Position numbers and translations under genes: made by a program
In this document: positions 36,189-56,022 of the stretch, in pieces
How the letters are laid out: every line of letters starts with the position of its first letter
How positions within the stretch are numbered: the stretch's first letter is position 1
The notes under the pieces: generated by a model
Databases searched by the model: none
What the model saw: only the letters and a program-made list of their open reading frames with translations
Told to the model about the DNA's origin: nothing
DNA from: Rotaria macrura
Taxonomy: Eukaryota > Rotifera > Eurotatoria > Philodinida > Philodinidae
Length of the DNA: 64,000 nucleotides
NCBI GenBank assembly: GCA_900239685.1
Contig: OENT01000851.1
Span: 1 to 64,000, forward strand
Direction: 5' to 3'

Positions 36189-37688
36189 ATGGCTCAATAT
36201 TTGTCCACCGACAAAGAAAAAGAGTTAGCCGAAACTGCCAATCGTCTTATGGTTAATGGCAAAGGTTTATTAGCAGCTGATGAATCGACTGGTAAAACAA
36301 ACTATTAAATCAAAAGTATTATCTTTTCACTTTTTATTTCTCTCTCTCTCGTTCTATGTTAAGGTTCAATGGCTAAACGTCTTCAATCGGTTGGTCTTGA
36401 AAATAACGAGGAAAATCGTCGTCTTTATCGTCAAACACTTTTCACTGGTTCACCAGATCTTGCTAATCACATATCCGGTGTTATCCTTTTCCATGAAACA
36501 TTTTATCAAAATGATGACAATGGAAAACCGTTTCGACAAATATTACAAGAGAAAGGTATTATTCCAGGTATTAAAGTTGACAAAGGTCTTGTCTTATTGG
36601 CTGGTACCAACGGTGAAAATACAACACAAGGTCTTGATGGTCTTGGTGAACGATGTGCACAATATTATAAAGATGGGGCTCGTTTCGCTAAATGGCGTAT
36701 GTCTTAAGATTAATCTCTGATCCTTCAAAACGTACATTTATTTAGGATGTGCATTGAAAATTGGTGATAATTTACCATCAGAATTGGGAATGCGAGAAAC
36801 AGCCAATGTGCTAGCGCGTTATGCGTCCATTTGTCAGCAAGTAAAATGAAACAAAAATGATTTCTATGCACTGTATAGAAGTGTGTATGAATTACTTTGT
36901 ATTTAGAATGGTCTAGTACCAATTGTTGAGCCAGAAGTAAGACAGTATATTCGAATGAATGATAAGTTTAGTTTGTGATCTACTTACTATCTATCATCAG
37001 GTATTACCGGAAGGTGATCATGACTTGGAAACATGTCAACGTGTAACAGAAAAAGTCCTAGCTGCTACATATAAAGCACTAAGTGAACATCATATCTTCT
37101 TAGAAGGCACACTACTTAAACCAAATATGGTCACTGCTGGTTTGAAAACATTCATATTTACAATTGTCAGGAAGAACGCTTTTTTTGTATTTAGGTTTTG
37201 ATTGTAAGAAAAAATGCTCAGCTCACGATATTGCACGAGCAACAGTAACAGCATTACAACGAACAGTACCGGTTGCTGTGCCAGGCATTTGCTTTCTTTC
37301 AGGTTAAGTTCAATTGTGAAAATTTCAGTAGCAAAATGAAACCTTTTCTGCTTCTAGGTGGTCAATCTGAAGAAGACGCTTCTAGTAATTTGAATGCTAT
37401 TAATCAATATAAAGGCAAGAAACCATGGGCATTAACATTCAGTTATGGGCGCGCCTTACAAGCTAGTGTCCTTAAAACATGGGCTGGCAAAGTAGAAAAT
37501 GTCTCTAGTGCACAAGAACAACTTTTGAAACGTGCAAAAGTAAGAAACGAAATGACGTTCACTTTTATTTTATTTCAAATTTGATTTTCGTTTAGGCCAA
37601 TGGTGCTGCTGCTAAAGGTGAATATGGAGGCGGTGTTGGCAGCACAGCTGGTGATCAATCATTGTTTGAAGCAAATAGAAACTATTAA
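36189..37688 (+). CDS. Class I fructose-bisphosphate aldolase
   Basis: Eight exons (36189-36291, 36364-36696, 36746-36840, 36907-36936, 37001-37139, 37195-37302, 37358-37539, 37596-37688) encode 360 residues, against about 363 in animals. It cleaves fructose 1,6-bisphosphate to dihydroxyacetone phosphate and glyceraldehyde 3-phosphate in cytosolic glycolysis. The N terminus has the typical [10 protein letters not shown]. The Schiff-base lysine is K227 in [24 protein letters not shown] and [14 protein letters not shown] are the phosphate-binding and signature segments, and the chain ends in the conserved C-terminal Tyr. Introns are 44-73 nt, and one exon is only 30 bp long. A likely ATTAAA poly(A) signal is at 37918-37923. 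This appears to be the complete, functional copy; there is no sign of transfer. Confidence 0.97.
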
Positions 37689-39590
37689 GATATCCAGTAT
37701 CTAATGGCTATTATATCTCCTATGTTTTTCATCTTATTTAGTTTTTTTTTCTATCCGTTTTCTCTATAACATCTTCGAAAGAAAACACAGAGATGAGTCG
37801 ACAGTTTTTATTATACATATATGCAGTTAGTTGTTAATTAGTCTAATATGTGTCGGCCTTTTTGAAGATCAGAAGCTTGATAAAAATGATACTGATGTAT
37901 GCTGTCCATGAAATTATATTAAACAACAAAACAAAAGTTTAATAGATGCTTCTAGTTTTTACATGATGGTTCTCACATTTATCATTGCAATATTTTCTCA
38001 AGAAACCATGTATTTACCTTCCTATCTGTGATAAAATAATTCACCGAGTACAAACGTCTACCAGACGAAGTCAATAGTTAAGATAAAAGAAAAAAATAAT
38101 ATTGTTTAAGAGAATGAAGGTAAAAAAGAAGAAATATCGGCACACCCTTTGATCTATTGAATCATGAATTGAGTAGATCGAGAAAGCAAGTATCTAATGT
38201 TCTAAAAACTGTAACAACTGAAAGAAAACAAAGTATGGCGATCACACTACTTTAAAAGTAGCGATTGCTGTTAAAAATAAATAAATGTGCAAGAAAATGA
38301 GAGGATACATTTTCTTTGAAAAATCATGTGAATTGAAATCCCCAATAGAAATAAAACTGGCAATCGAACAATTAATTAATATAACAATATTGTTTAATCA
38401 CTATACAATAAAATCAAATCCTTCTGATACAATCATAATCAAACGAGAGCCCTTCGATTCAGAAGATTTCAAGTGTGATGGTCTTCGATTCATAAGAGCA
38501 CTANACATCCAAAATAAAAATTTCAGAAAACATACATATATACATCCTCATGAGTTCAAGAAAACTTATCGTTCATGTCAAATGCCTATATGTTTCCTTC
38601 AGACAAGTTCAAACATTTTCGAAACGACGTAAATGGCTATGTTACGTAATGAATTCATTTTTCTTTTCGTTCCATTGATATCCTAATGAAATTGTATGCA
38701 ATTAATAAGAGGACATGTTTCAGAAAGGTATTCCGTTGTGTCAGTGGCTAAAACTTTTAACTCAATAAAATATGTAATAAAAAATTTTTTTTTGATAGGA
38801 AAGCTATAGATCACATGACGAGTGATACGTATAAAAACACATATATGAATAGATTCATACTCGTTGATGATGCTTCTTGAGAATACAAGAAATCTGAAAT
38901 AAAATCTATGATACAAAAACCTGTTATGTTGTTGTACAATGCTATCACTAGTCGTTTGTTGTTTTGATCTTTCCGAAAATCGATGAAAATTAAATCCTTA
39001 CTATACGACTTTATTGACCAGTAGAATTAATTATTTTATCCCTCTTACATCATGGATGAGTTGAATATCATTCAACTATAATTGTTTTGTCTTTATTTTT
39101 ACTAGATGAACGGTTATTATTCGAATTTGTACTAACAGAGAAATACACAAGCGTATATGATTAACTATATTATATCATTTTATTATAGGACTCGATGCTA
39201 TTGCCCGAAGAATATGTTTGCACGGTCTATTAGTGATGAATGCCTTCCATTTTTTTCTCTTTTTACGATTCCCGTCTCCTCCCACCCTCCCTTCTTCATT
39301 ATAAAAAAGCAACTATGATTATTACAATGACTTCTCCATCTGACACCACATTTTCTTCTTTTTTTTTCTGCCGTTACACATGATGATCTATGATTGTCTG
39401 CAAGAGAATCAGCATTATAATGCATGAATCTATTCTCTTTGTTGATGAACGACATATCTTCATTAAGATCTTGTTCTTTAAGACAAAACTGATCGGTGGG
39501 ATATTTCATTCATTAACATAAAAATAATCTATTTGCCAAGACGAACAAACACGAAGTCAGAGTCTTTTTACTTTCTTTTTCTTTTAGAAA
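37689..39590. other. Intergenic region between convergent genes
   Basis: Contains the 3' flanks of the aldolase and of the M13-family gene. A 115-codon plus-strand frame at 38285-38632 spans an ambiguous base (n at 38504) and has no recognisable domain, so it is not called. A minus frame at 39198-39509 is likewise unsupported. Confidence 0.45.
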
Positions 39591-42500
39591 TTAATCAAAA
39601 CATTGATTTTTTCTTGGTTCGCACTGAAATGCTTTAGCAAATTCAGGCATATGGATAAGAGCAGTATTTAATGCTGTTCTTTCATCGTAGACACCTAGTT
39701 GTGTTCGTAATATTTGTAGAAGTCCTTGTCTTTGATAACATTGTGTTTGTGCGTAGGCAAGAAAAAATGTCTGTTGACTTGTAAAATTCGTTCCAGGCAT
39801 TTTGAATGATTCGATTTCTTTGGATTTCATTAAAGCATCATATGCGAAACGAAGCGCACCAATATGTCGGAGAGTCGTTGGTGAAAAAGGTTCACCAGCT
39901 AACTGTACTTGTACAAGAATATCATTCAGATAATACGTTAGTGTTTTTAATTCACGTGTATAATAATCAGTTATACAATTACGACTATTATTATAGCCAT
40001 TTTTTGTTGGTTGCTGCCACCAATCGAACCGTGTACCATTTGGTAAGTGCATTCGACCTAAGCTCATATTAGCATAAACATCTAATTATGATAATTATTA
40101 TTTCTTACCTTCAGGACCATCGATACTAGAAAAAAGTTTTTGTGCTAGTAGAACACCAATAGATCCCATATTGATTGGCCTTCAGAAAACAAGATCAAAG
40201 AAATTTACAAGAGAACAAATTCAATGTTTACCATGGCCATTGAGCATTCACAAGTGGTTCATGCATACCACTAGCAATAATAAATAGACGATTAAAAATT
40301 GTTATGTATTCAAAAAGTCGACTTGTTCGAGCTTCAAAAAGATCCCAATGATTAAGTATGTTCGGATTTAATATTGAATTCGATAAAGTCCATCGATAAA
40401 AATAATGATAACTATGCGTATTTTCAAGATGTGAATTATCGCCAACATTAAACTTAGTTTTATTTATGAAAAAAACAACAACAATATTTGAAAAACGAAA
40501 GTTCAGATTCTTACTTTAGCATAATAATCATCGAGTGACTTATCATCTGAAGCAATTGTTGCATAACCAATTGATGCTGTTAGTTTATCAATTTTTTCCA
40601 TTGCTATATTTTTTGTTTCTCGATCAAACATCCATGTGGCCTTTTGATCAATGTATTCTTTAAATGCAGTTTTTAATGAATCAATAATGTTTTCAACCTA
40701 GACAAAAATAAATATTGTTCTGGTTACTTATGTTCGAATTAATCAAACTTAACTGTTTTAACAGCATTAGAATATCTCGTGGCATTCATTGTATACAAGC
40801 GTTGAATTGCAAGTGGAAATCGACGTATAACTTCACGTGTACAATAAACATCATTGGTCGTATGTAATGTATAGCCATAGTAAGCATTGAGATAGATGCG
40901 ACGAGCATGAATATAATCATACGATAGATCATCTATGTATGTGGACACTAGACGCCATCGAAGATAGTTATGAATCTTTCGTGCAAACAGTGGACTAAAT
41001 ATTATTCAGTATGAAAATTTTAAAGTTAAACTGAAAAATCGACTATATTTACTCTTCCAAATTCGTTACGTATTCAAATGCATCTGTAAAATACATCGAA
41101 TTCACCAAATAGACAGGTGTTAATGCTGAGATAACACTTGGATCACCTAATTCATGTGTCATTAAATTAACGAAATCAAACTAAACAAAGATGGTTATGT
41201 CTTGATAATTTATTTGAATTTATTTTACCGAAAATTGTGATGACATTTCTTGTAAAGTTGTTACACGTGGCATACTAGTAGAAGGATTACGTTTAAGACT
41301 CTAACAAATAATATCATATACTCGATATTGAATGAATATTACGAATCTACATACCTCGGCTAGAAATTTTTCGACATCAAATACATCACTGGCTACAATA
41401 GATGATCGATCGCTAAGACCAGGATCTGCTATTCCTGCTTCTCGTGCAAATATTCTTAATATTTCAATAATATAAAATTGGAATGCTGCACGACGCTAAA
41501 AATAAATGAACAGATTTAAATATTTTAAAATGAAAATAATGAATGAATGTTATTGGTTAAGAAAACAAAACAAAAAGGAATTGAACAATTATCGAGATAG
41601 TTGAACTTTCAGTGATGTTTATCGAATAAATTAATCAAAAGATTCGATTTGAAATAATCCATCCGAAATCTAGTTTTTTACGAACAATAAAATACTGATT
41701 AAACATTTCTATGTCATCTATACATATGTAGCACACATTATCATACATGAAAAACTATACATTCTAATTGACTTCATACGATGATCAATATCGATTCGAA
41801 TTTTCGCTTTACAGTTAGAATCGGAAAAGCTACGAAATAATATCGTTTGCTGTTCTCTACTTAGCCATCTGCTTAAGATTGCAAACTTTGTTTTACCAGT
41901 AAGAATAGATGTGTGTTATCTAATGCGTATCCGCATAAATATTGAAACAAATCATATTGAATACATGTAAAGAAGACCTTTAGTAAAATGTTGAGTTACA
42001 CATTGAACTCTCCTGTGATTATTGCTCGTTGAGTATATTCTCGGAAATATGATCCTAATGAGCTGAATAGTTTATGCGATCACCAAACTATACATCTAGT
42101 TCTATTGCTTTTTTTCTCAAGAGCAGGAGTAACTATAGTCATACAAAGTATTCCTTTTAGTATTTTGTCTTGATAATAAATAATAATTTTTTTCTTACCG
42201 AATTCGATATAGGATCATCACTTAGATAATCGTTAATTTCCATAGATAGACCAGCGGGATAGAACTTAAAAAACAAGAAAATCATTCATTGATCAATGTT
42301 TGTCATATTATTGTATACTTCAAGTCGTTTTATGCTCGTATCGCTTTCATCGAATTGTGTACGTATGCCAAACACTGCTAATGCACCTAATATGAAGAAA
42401 AACAAGCAAAATAAGAGTTTAATGGCAAGTTAAGATTTGATTAACTTGCCAAGATCTCCATGTATATGAGCCATTTGCTTATATAGAGTTTGATTCTTTA

Positions 42501-43211
42501 ATAGTCCTGATTGACTAGCATTCGCAACACTATTATCAAATACAAACCAACCATTAATCGTCTGACTATCTTGTATAAGTCCTATCATGTATGTTCCACT
42601 ATTAGGTACGCGTGCATAATCATCTCTACATTCAGAATAATATGTCTAAATAAATACTGTATTTTTCTTAATTTGAAGATAAAATTTGAATTGAAACAAA
42701 CTTTAAGTTTATATTCCCAGCTGCGTTCATCCAGACGAGATATAGGTGCATTTAGAAGACGTTCAATATCCAAATCCCGTTGCTCATTGATGTCGCCGAG
42801 TATTGTTCGTTCAACTTCAAATGATTGAATAGGGTGAGTATTTTGCCAACCACCACATGCATATGTATAAAAATCTGTACATAAACTTGATGAGTGTTCA
42901 TCAGCTATAGATCGTAATTGATATGATGCTGCTGAAATACATCCTTCAGTAAGACATAGATTACCGAATTCAGTGTTATTAGTATTGGTAGTAGAAGTAC
43001 TAGAAGCAGAAGTACTACTAGCGATAGTGTCGATATTTCCTTTTTTTCCAGTTTTTTGTGCTTGAACAATAACCGTAATAAGTAATCCAGCCGATAATAA
43101 ACCAAGAAATGTGAAAGTCGCAATAAGAAGATGTCTAGAAGTTGTGCAACTGCGAAGAGTATCCAACTTCCCAATACGATTTAGTCCAACAATGGGTGGT
43201 ATAGACTGCAT
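39591..43211 (-). CDS. M13 (neprilysin/ECE-like) ectoprotein lacking the zinc site, probable pseudopeptidase
   Basis: Twelve exons (43211-42702, 42645-42450, 42386-42319, 42264-42199, 41495-41355, 41300-41229, 41180-41053, 40994-40754, 40697-40515, 40452-40232, 40179-40109, 40057-39591) join in frame to 787 residues, the family's usual length. It is a type II membrane protein: a cytoplasmic tail, a membrane span at about 28-49, a Ser/Thr-rich stalk, then CTDFYTYACGGW typical of M13 ectodomains. DWW at 644-646 and AFQCEPRKNQC near the C terminus also fit. The zinc motif HExxH is replaced by AQKLF (621-625, in GSIGVLLAQKLFSSIDG). The GENIAD region carrying the third ligand reads PTTLRH (692-697). 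Catalysis is therefore not expected; binding or chaperone roles are possible. Intron 2 has a GC-AG donor (GCAAGT). Confidence 0.9.
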
Positions 43212-44777
43212 ATTTCGAAAAATTCTCGTGTTCTTTGTGTGAGCACGTTTTTCTCTATCACGAAATGAAGTTTGACTCTGTCTATAATAATGAAGATAAC
43301 AAGATCATGCTATAGAAATACTTAAATGTAAGTATAAATGTTTTTTTTTCTTAGTTACGAAATATTTTACTTATCTATGAAATAGATAAAAGAAAAGGAT
43401 AAGATTGAATAAGCATTGAATTAGTGGGACCATGTTGATGTCGACATTAAGAGTTCATGTATGTATGTGTGTCGCTATATAAATAAATCGTTGCATGATG
43501 CACCAGTACACCTCTACAATGATCGTAGACGTTTTTTTATTCAAAATCTCCCATAATGATCATTCATAAACAAAAACTGTCAAGACTAAACACTTTTCTA
43601 TTAAGAAGATAAATCAGATGCATCAGCACATTCATCAAGATAGATCCGTCATCTTTTTAAACTTTTAATATACAGCCTGATTCATCACAATTCTTTTCAT
43701 GCGCAATAAGTGAAAAGATGTCGAATCGATACTAAACTGTTAAAAAATCACAGATAAAGTTTTACTACACCCATAATGATCCGTTCGATGATATTTCTAT
43801 CGTGTAGACTAATGTTTTCAAGCTTTCATCGCGTTCGTCAATAAATGAAAGTTATATTTATATTCTTTCATAGAAGTATCTTCGATTACTAAAGTGAACA
43901 TTACATTGTAGAGGTTTACCGGCGCATACTGGATCACGATGATCGTTATGGAATTACGTATGCATAGTTATAGGTTCGATCGAAATATAAAAAAATTGAA
44001 GTTCTTTTAAAACTCGGATTAGGTGTGTACCCTATTTATGCATCAACAGATATGTTCGTCATATCACATAGGACAAGTGTTGAGTCAGTTTTAAAAATGT
44101 TATCACGATCTAATGGTGCCTTCCACCTATCTATTAAATTTTTTAAATAATCATTTTCGATAACAGTATCTATTTTTACTCTATTTGACGAGTCATGAAA
44201 CATAGCTACATATTTAATCGAAATTGACTTTGTTGAATAAAACTAGGATATTTGTGGATTCTTCTAAACCTAAGCTAGAGTTTACAGCACAGAAAAAGCC
44301 AACTCTTTACTATGACAGAGAAAGGATCGATAAATTTAAGTTAAAGTGTTCTATCCAAAACAATATACAACAAGTATACTTGCAAGTAATGATCGTTACA
44401 ATATATTTTTCAATGCTCTTCATAAATGACCACGGATTTTTTTTTCTTCTACTTCTATTATTTTTTATTTTATAGATTCATATGAATAGGTATCTTTTTA
44501 AATAATTCACTATTTCATTGGAAATGACGTAATGAACAATAGAAATTGTTGTAGTCAAATTAGGATAATTTTTGTTGTCATTTATTTACAATAAAAATCT
44601 TTCAATCGTATGACATAGAACTGTCCTTTCTAGTTGGACTCAGTATAAATATTTTATTTTGTTTTTAGAAAATTTTATTTATTTTTTTAATAACAACAAG
44701 AACATTGACAATATCATAATCAGATAGACGACAAACACAGACAAAATCTATCTGACAGCAAGATTATATTTGTTCAT
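43212..44777. other. Spacer between the M13-family and EFTUD2 genes (both minus)
   Basis: Holds the promoter side of the M13-family gene and the 3' flank of EFTUD2. An AATAAA on the minus strand (tttatt near 44670) could end the EFTUD2 transcript. No gene recognised. Confidence 0.45.
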
Positions 44778-51164
<6,387 letters not shown>

Positions 51165-53224
51165 ATTAGCAGAACAAGAAGAATAAACAAAGAAAACAAT
51201 TATCTGAAAAGAAGAATATGCATTAGTTTATGTAGATCGTCAATGGCAATTTAAACAAATAAATAATTGTTGAATATAATAGAGATCATCAATTGAATGT
51301 TCAACAAATACTTCTAGGTATAGCAATCGTTTATCAATAAAATCTTTTAAATAGTACAAAAATAAATAATTCTTGCTATACGGAGACAAGTGAAAGATTT
51401 GTATGAAGGTTATTATATTCATCGAATTCATTTTTCATGAGTATCTTATTTCAAACGACGTTGCTATCATTTCAAATAAATAGAAATTAAATCTTTTAAG
51501 GTGAAGTATTTTTTCAAGATGATGAACAAATATCCTATCAACTTGTTCAAGTGAACATTCAGATGGAAGGATAAACTTATATCCATATGCAATGTTTTTA
51601 TTTGTTTCTAGACTTCGAACAATAGTGATGTTTGCATTCGTACTATTTTTATTTACTGTAATGACTCCTTATCAATATTTCATGCGAAGATACAAATGGA
51701 AGAACTCGAAGAATCGATCGTTCTTAAAATAATAATCGAAATGTCAAAAGGAAAATTTTGAATTGTTAAACTTCACAAAACAAATATTAATCATCTTTAT
51801 TAATTAGATGTAAAAGAATCTTATTTTTCAAGTGTATGTTATATTTTTTAAGAAAATGAATATAATCAATTGAAATGTATCCAATTGCAAAAGCATGAGA
51901 AGAATGAGAAACGAACATGAGGTAAAACAAAAAAAAATGAAATGGAAAGAAATCTGATACCAAATGATTATGCAAGAATAACAACAACACTTTAATCCCA
52001 ACAACGACTCGTCGAGTCGATTGCGATCGACAATAGAATGTCCAATTGTTGCATCATGCAATTCTCTTTTTTTCTTCAACAACCTGCTCGATGTCCGAGC
52101 GAACAAATATATGTGATCAAGTGTAAGTAATCGTTTTCAAACAAACTTAAAATACAATCGAAAGAACATGAAAAATATACAATTGAGTCAGTAAAATCAA
52201 TTTTTTGTTTGTATTCATCGTATACTTGTATAATTGTCATCGTTCCTTCTTCTTTACGGAGAAGAAACATAAATAAACTTTTGTTTATCATCTGATAGTA
52301 TCGACAAGCAAATATTGCTTATTTCATTGGCTATTCTCGTTTGAAGAATTCTGATTGTCATCAACCTGCAGGTTACCTCACATTTTTTTTATTTTTTTTT
52401 CTCTTCGCTCTCGCTCTCGGTACTTTTCATCTAATCTCTATATTCTTGCATGTATATGTATGCATACCAAACGGTAATTTGTCGTATCGTGTCTGCATAC
52501 ACACATACACTTTAGCACTGCTGCCACCAATTCGTAGCGTATGTATTTCGAATACGATGGACATATACTGAGAAGAAAGAGAGAGAGAGACAGAGAGAGA
52601 CACACACACACACACACACACACAAAGTTGCATATACGTGTTTAAATATAAATACGATAGAACTTTCTATTTTGAGCACGAAGGAAAGAAAGGCATAGTT
52701 ACGTCGTTTTTATCATCATCATTAGTATGTTCAACAGCAGGGATTCAAGTGAGGAACTACTGATTTTGTTTTCTTTTATCAAGGTTATGTTGAAAAATTT
52801 TAATCATATCTATTTAATATCGTCATGTCAATTATAGTCGACTGTAAAATATGAACTTGTAAAGACGAGTCATTTTGACATGTAAAATTAAATGAACATA
52901 AATTCATAAGTCTTTTATTGAATCAGAGATTATGTTTGATCTCAGATAGAAAAGATCGTCATGAAATACATGTGAAAAACAAGCCGATAAACCTTCTCGG
53001 AAAAAAACAACAACTATCGTTTGTTTTCTCTGATTTGCATAGATTAAATGTATCAGGCTCGATAAAACTGTCATTTTATCTCTTCATGTCTGTTGATTGA
53101 CGAAAAACAAACAAAAAAAAATAACAGGTATGTACAAATCGTTATTCTAATATACATAACAGTACCATCAATTCGATCTATTTATTGGATGTTTCTATTT
53201 TATTCATACATAGTGACATAGAAA
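51165..53224. promoter_or_regulatory. Divergent intergenic region between EFTUD2 and the filament gene
   Basis: The two genes are transcribed away from each other from this 2.06-kb region, which must hold both promoters. No core motif is distinctive. A GA/CA microsatellite sits at 52571-52624. An acceptor-like acatag lies just before the filament start codon. Confidence 0.45.
52571..52624 (+). repeat. Compound (GA)n/(CA)n microsatellite
   Basis: An imperfect GA tract with two CA interruptions is followed by about 12 uninterrupted CA units. It lies between two divergent genes. Confidence 0.9.
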
Positions 53225-56022
53225 ATGCGGCGAGGAACAATTATTAATTCGTGGCAAGATTTGCACACAATGACTAGTTCATTTTTAAATCAAAATGTAG
53301 GCTTCGATAACGAACCTTTTCATTCAACTAAACAAAATGCAAAGGCTACGACGTATTATGAAACAGATGGCTCATCAGTACCCTGCAGACCTATTTCACC
53401 ATCCGTAAGCTCTACAAATAATAATAATGAACGTGCAAAAAGTGCTGATCGTTCTCGAATGCTATTAAATGAAATAACGCCTTTGGCACCATCTTCTATG
53501 TCTACGCACACTGGCACATTGAATAATCCAGAAAAAACAACTTCACATACATCTCGCAGGAATAATAGACGTAGTAACAGCACTATTGGCACACCACCAA
53601 GTACAATCTGTATGGATGAACTTCGTGAAACTCAAGAAGAATCTGAAAAACGTGAATTAAATATACTTAACAATCGTTTTGAAAATTATCTGGATAAAAT
53701 AAAACATTTAGCAAACATAAATGCTAATCTTCGTCGACAAGTCGACGATGCCTATAGAAAGTACATGGGACATAATCATGATGAACAAAAAACTGATAAT
53801 GAAAGAGCAACTAGATATTATCAACATCCACTTGAAATAGAATTGAATAATTTACGTAAACAAATTAATGATGAAGTACGTGTACAAACATCTGTACAAA
53901 TACGTTTACAACGTGCTGATTATGATATTCGATTCTATCAACATAATATGAAATTATTATCTTCAAATGATAAAAAACAATCCGAACAACTTCGAACTAT
54001 GAGACAACAACTTGAAGTTAATTTACAAGAATTAGCACAACTTCAACGACAATATGAAAATCGAGAACAAGATTTACAAGTAAGAAATTCATTCATATGA
54101 AATCTAATAGTTTTCGATCCTCCTATTTTGAGTTTGTTTTATTGTGTCGATTCATCAGAATATGAAAACAGATATCAGTTTTCTAGCTTTTTTTTTTCAT
54201 TTCGTCTACGAAAAAGTAACAACTACTTTTGAGCCATCGATTAATACTTACGCTTATATCTCACAATACACATGACTAATCCTAGCTTATCGGGTCAGTC
54301 ATTTTTTTATTATCGAAGTTCAATAGTGTTAATTCCTGCGTATTATTTGAGATAGAATCTATTGAAAACGATTGATTTCCATATGATCGATAAATCGACT
54401 AGTTCTTGTAAATATTCTAGAATATCAGTCAATGAACTAGAATACTTAGAAAAGAGAAATATCTATAATATTATTTCGCGTTGCATTTCAACTATTGAGT
54501 ATTCATTTCTCTGCAAATTAATTTTATTTTATCTAGATGTACAAAAATCAATATGATGAATACATAAATAAATTAATTAAATATTCCGATGAATATGATA
54601 AGATATCTTATGAACGAATAGAAAACGAAAATAATCTATGTACTCTCAAAGAACAACTATCATTCGAACAAGAATATTATCATAGACGGCAACAAGAATT
54701 CGAATACTTAGAAAAATTTCAATATGATTTAAATAAAGAATTCAATAAAAATGAACTTCAGTTTGTTGTACAACAAATTCGGTGAGTAATTCTTTTCGAA
54801 CTTCTATAAAATAAAAATAGACGATCATACAATTCAAGTCATTGTGAATAATATTATCTAGAATCTGTCGAGTTTACCTCGCGCAGACAGCAAGCTTTAC
54901 GAAATCAGAAATATTCAAAATAAAAAACAAGTATCTCTTCTATTCTATTTAAGGCGGTGTATGAGTTCCATTTTCCCTGCGGTTCATCCAGGATTTAAAA
55001 AGAAAAAGAACGGGTCACACTATTTTCAAATAGAGCACATATAAACGTAGAACTATCACCGGCGGCATATCAATTACCACTCTCATGAAAAGTTGTATTC
55101 ACTGTAAACAATGGATATTTGTAGGCATTGATCTCTTCATAAAAACTTCTACCCTATGTATACTGATAAATAAGTCACAACGGAGAGCAAATCAAATTTG
55201 TCTTAAAATAGACATCATTTTACAAGTTCGAAGTAGCAAAGTTTTTCTGTACAATAAATTCCTTATTTTGTTTAGTATGGATTATCAAGAACTTAACGAT
55301 ATACGTTTAGTTGAATTGGAAAAATTATACAAAATAAAATTAGATAAAATGCGTAATGAAATAACGAAACGTAATGAACAACAAGAAATACCAAAACCAC
55401 ATGAAGTTCGTACAGCTTTAGATTCAACAAAACAAGAACATCGTATATTAATCGAGCAAAATCAATCACTTAAAATTAAATTAGGTATATAAAAGAGATA
55501 ATCGACTAATGTTATTATTTTGTCTTGTAAATTCTTCTAGAACAACTTGAAAATGAATTACGTAGTATAATAGAACAAAATCGTCAACGTTATCAAGTAT
55601 CCGATCGAGAATATCAAAAATTACAAATGGAACTACCAGAATTAGATTGTATTATTGTAAATTTACGTGAAAGTGCTGTTAGTCTTTGGTCAGAAATAAA
55701 TACATATCGATACTTATTACTCAATTTACTTTCATCAACAAATGATAAACCTAAAGTAAAATTTCAAAAACAATCTCCTTCAACTTCACCACCAATAATA
55801 GAGAGTACCATGATACCAGTAGAAAAATATACAACATCAACAACAACGGAAAATAATATTCAAGAATCAAAAGCTCCAATGTCAACGATTAAACCAATAT
55901 ATACGAAAGTAACAAAGACAACAGTCGGTACGAAAGCAAAATCACATGCACAACAATATCGTGATGAAACGACCGGTTTCATTGTACATATTGAAGATGG
56001 CATTATTTGGGTACGAATATAA
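53225..56022 (+). CDS. Intermediate filament protein
   Basis: Four exons (53225-54079, 54537-54781, 55276-55484, 55541-56022) give 596 residues. A Ser/Asn-rich head (1-130, basic toward its end) precedes the alpha-helical rod. The helix initiation motif is ELNILNNRFENYLDKIKHL (144-162), matching the LNDRxAxYIxKVRxLE signature. Long heptad coiled coil follows through exons 2 and 3. The rod ends in LRESAVSLWSEINTYRYLL (478-496), the counterpart of the vertebrate ATYRKLLEGE motif. The tail (497-596) is Ser/Thr/Pro-rich and finishes in TGFIVHIEDGIIWVRI, which recalls the first strand of a lamin-tail domain but stops there. No CaaX box and no clear nuclear signal were seen, so a cytoplasmic filament is more likely than a lamin. 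A splice after IIW (donor GTACGA) into a short terminal exon at about 56078 is possible. Confidence 0.85.

Noticed and set aside
42905-43174. 89-codon minus frame overlapping the M13-family first exon
   Set aside because: Shadow frame of exon 1; hydrophobic only because it is read out of phase.
52427-52633. Cys/Val- and Ser/Leu-rich frames near the microsatellite
   Set aside because: They are translations of the GA/CA repeat tract.
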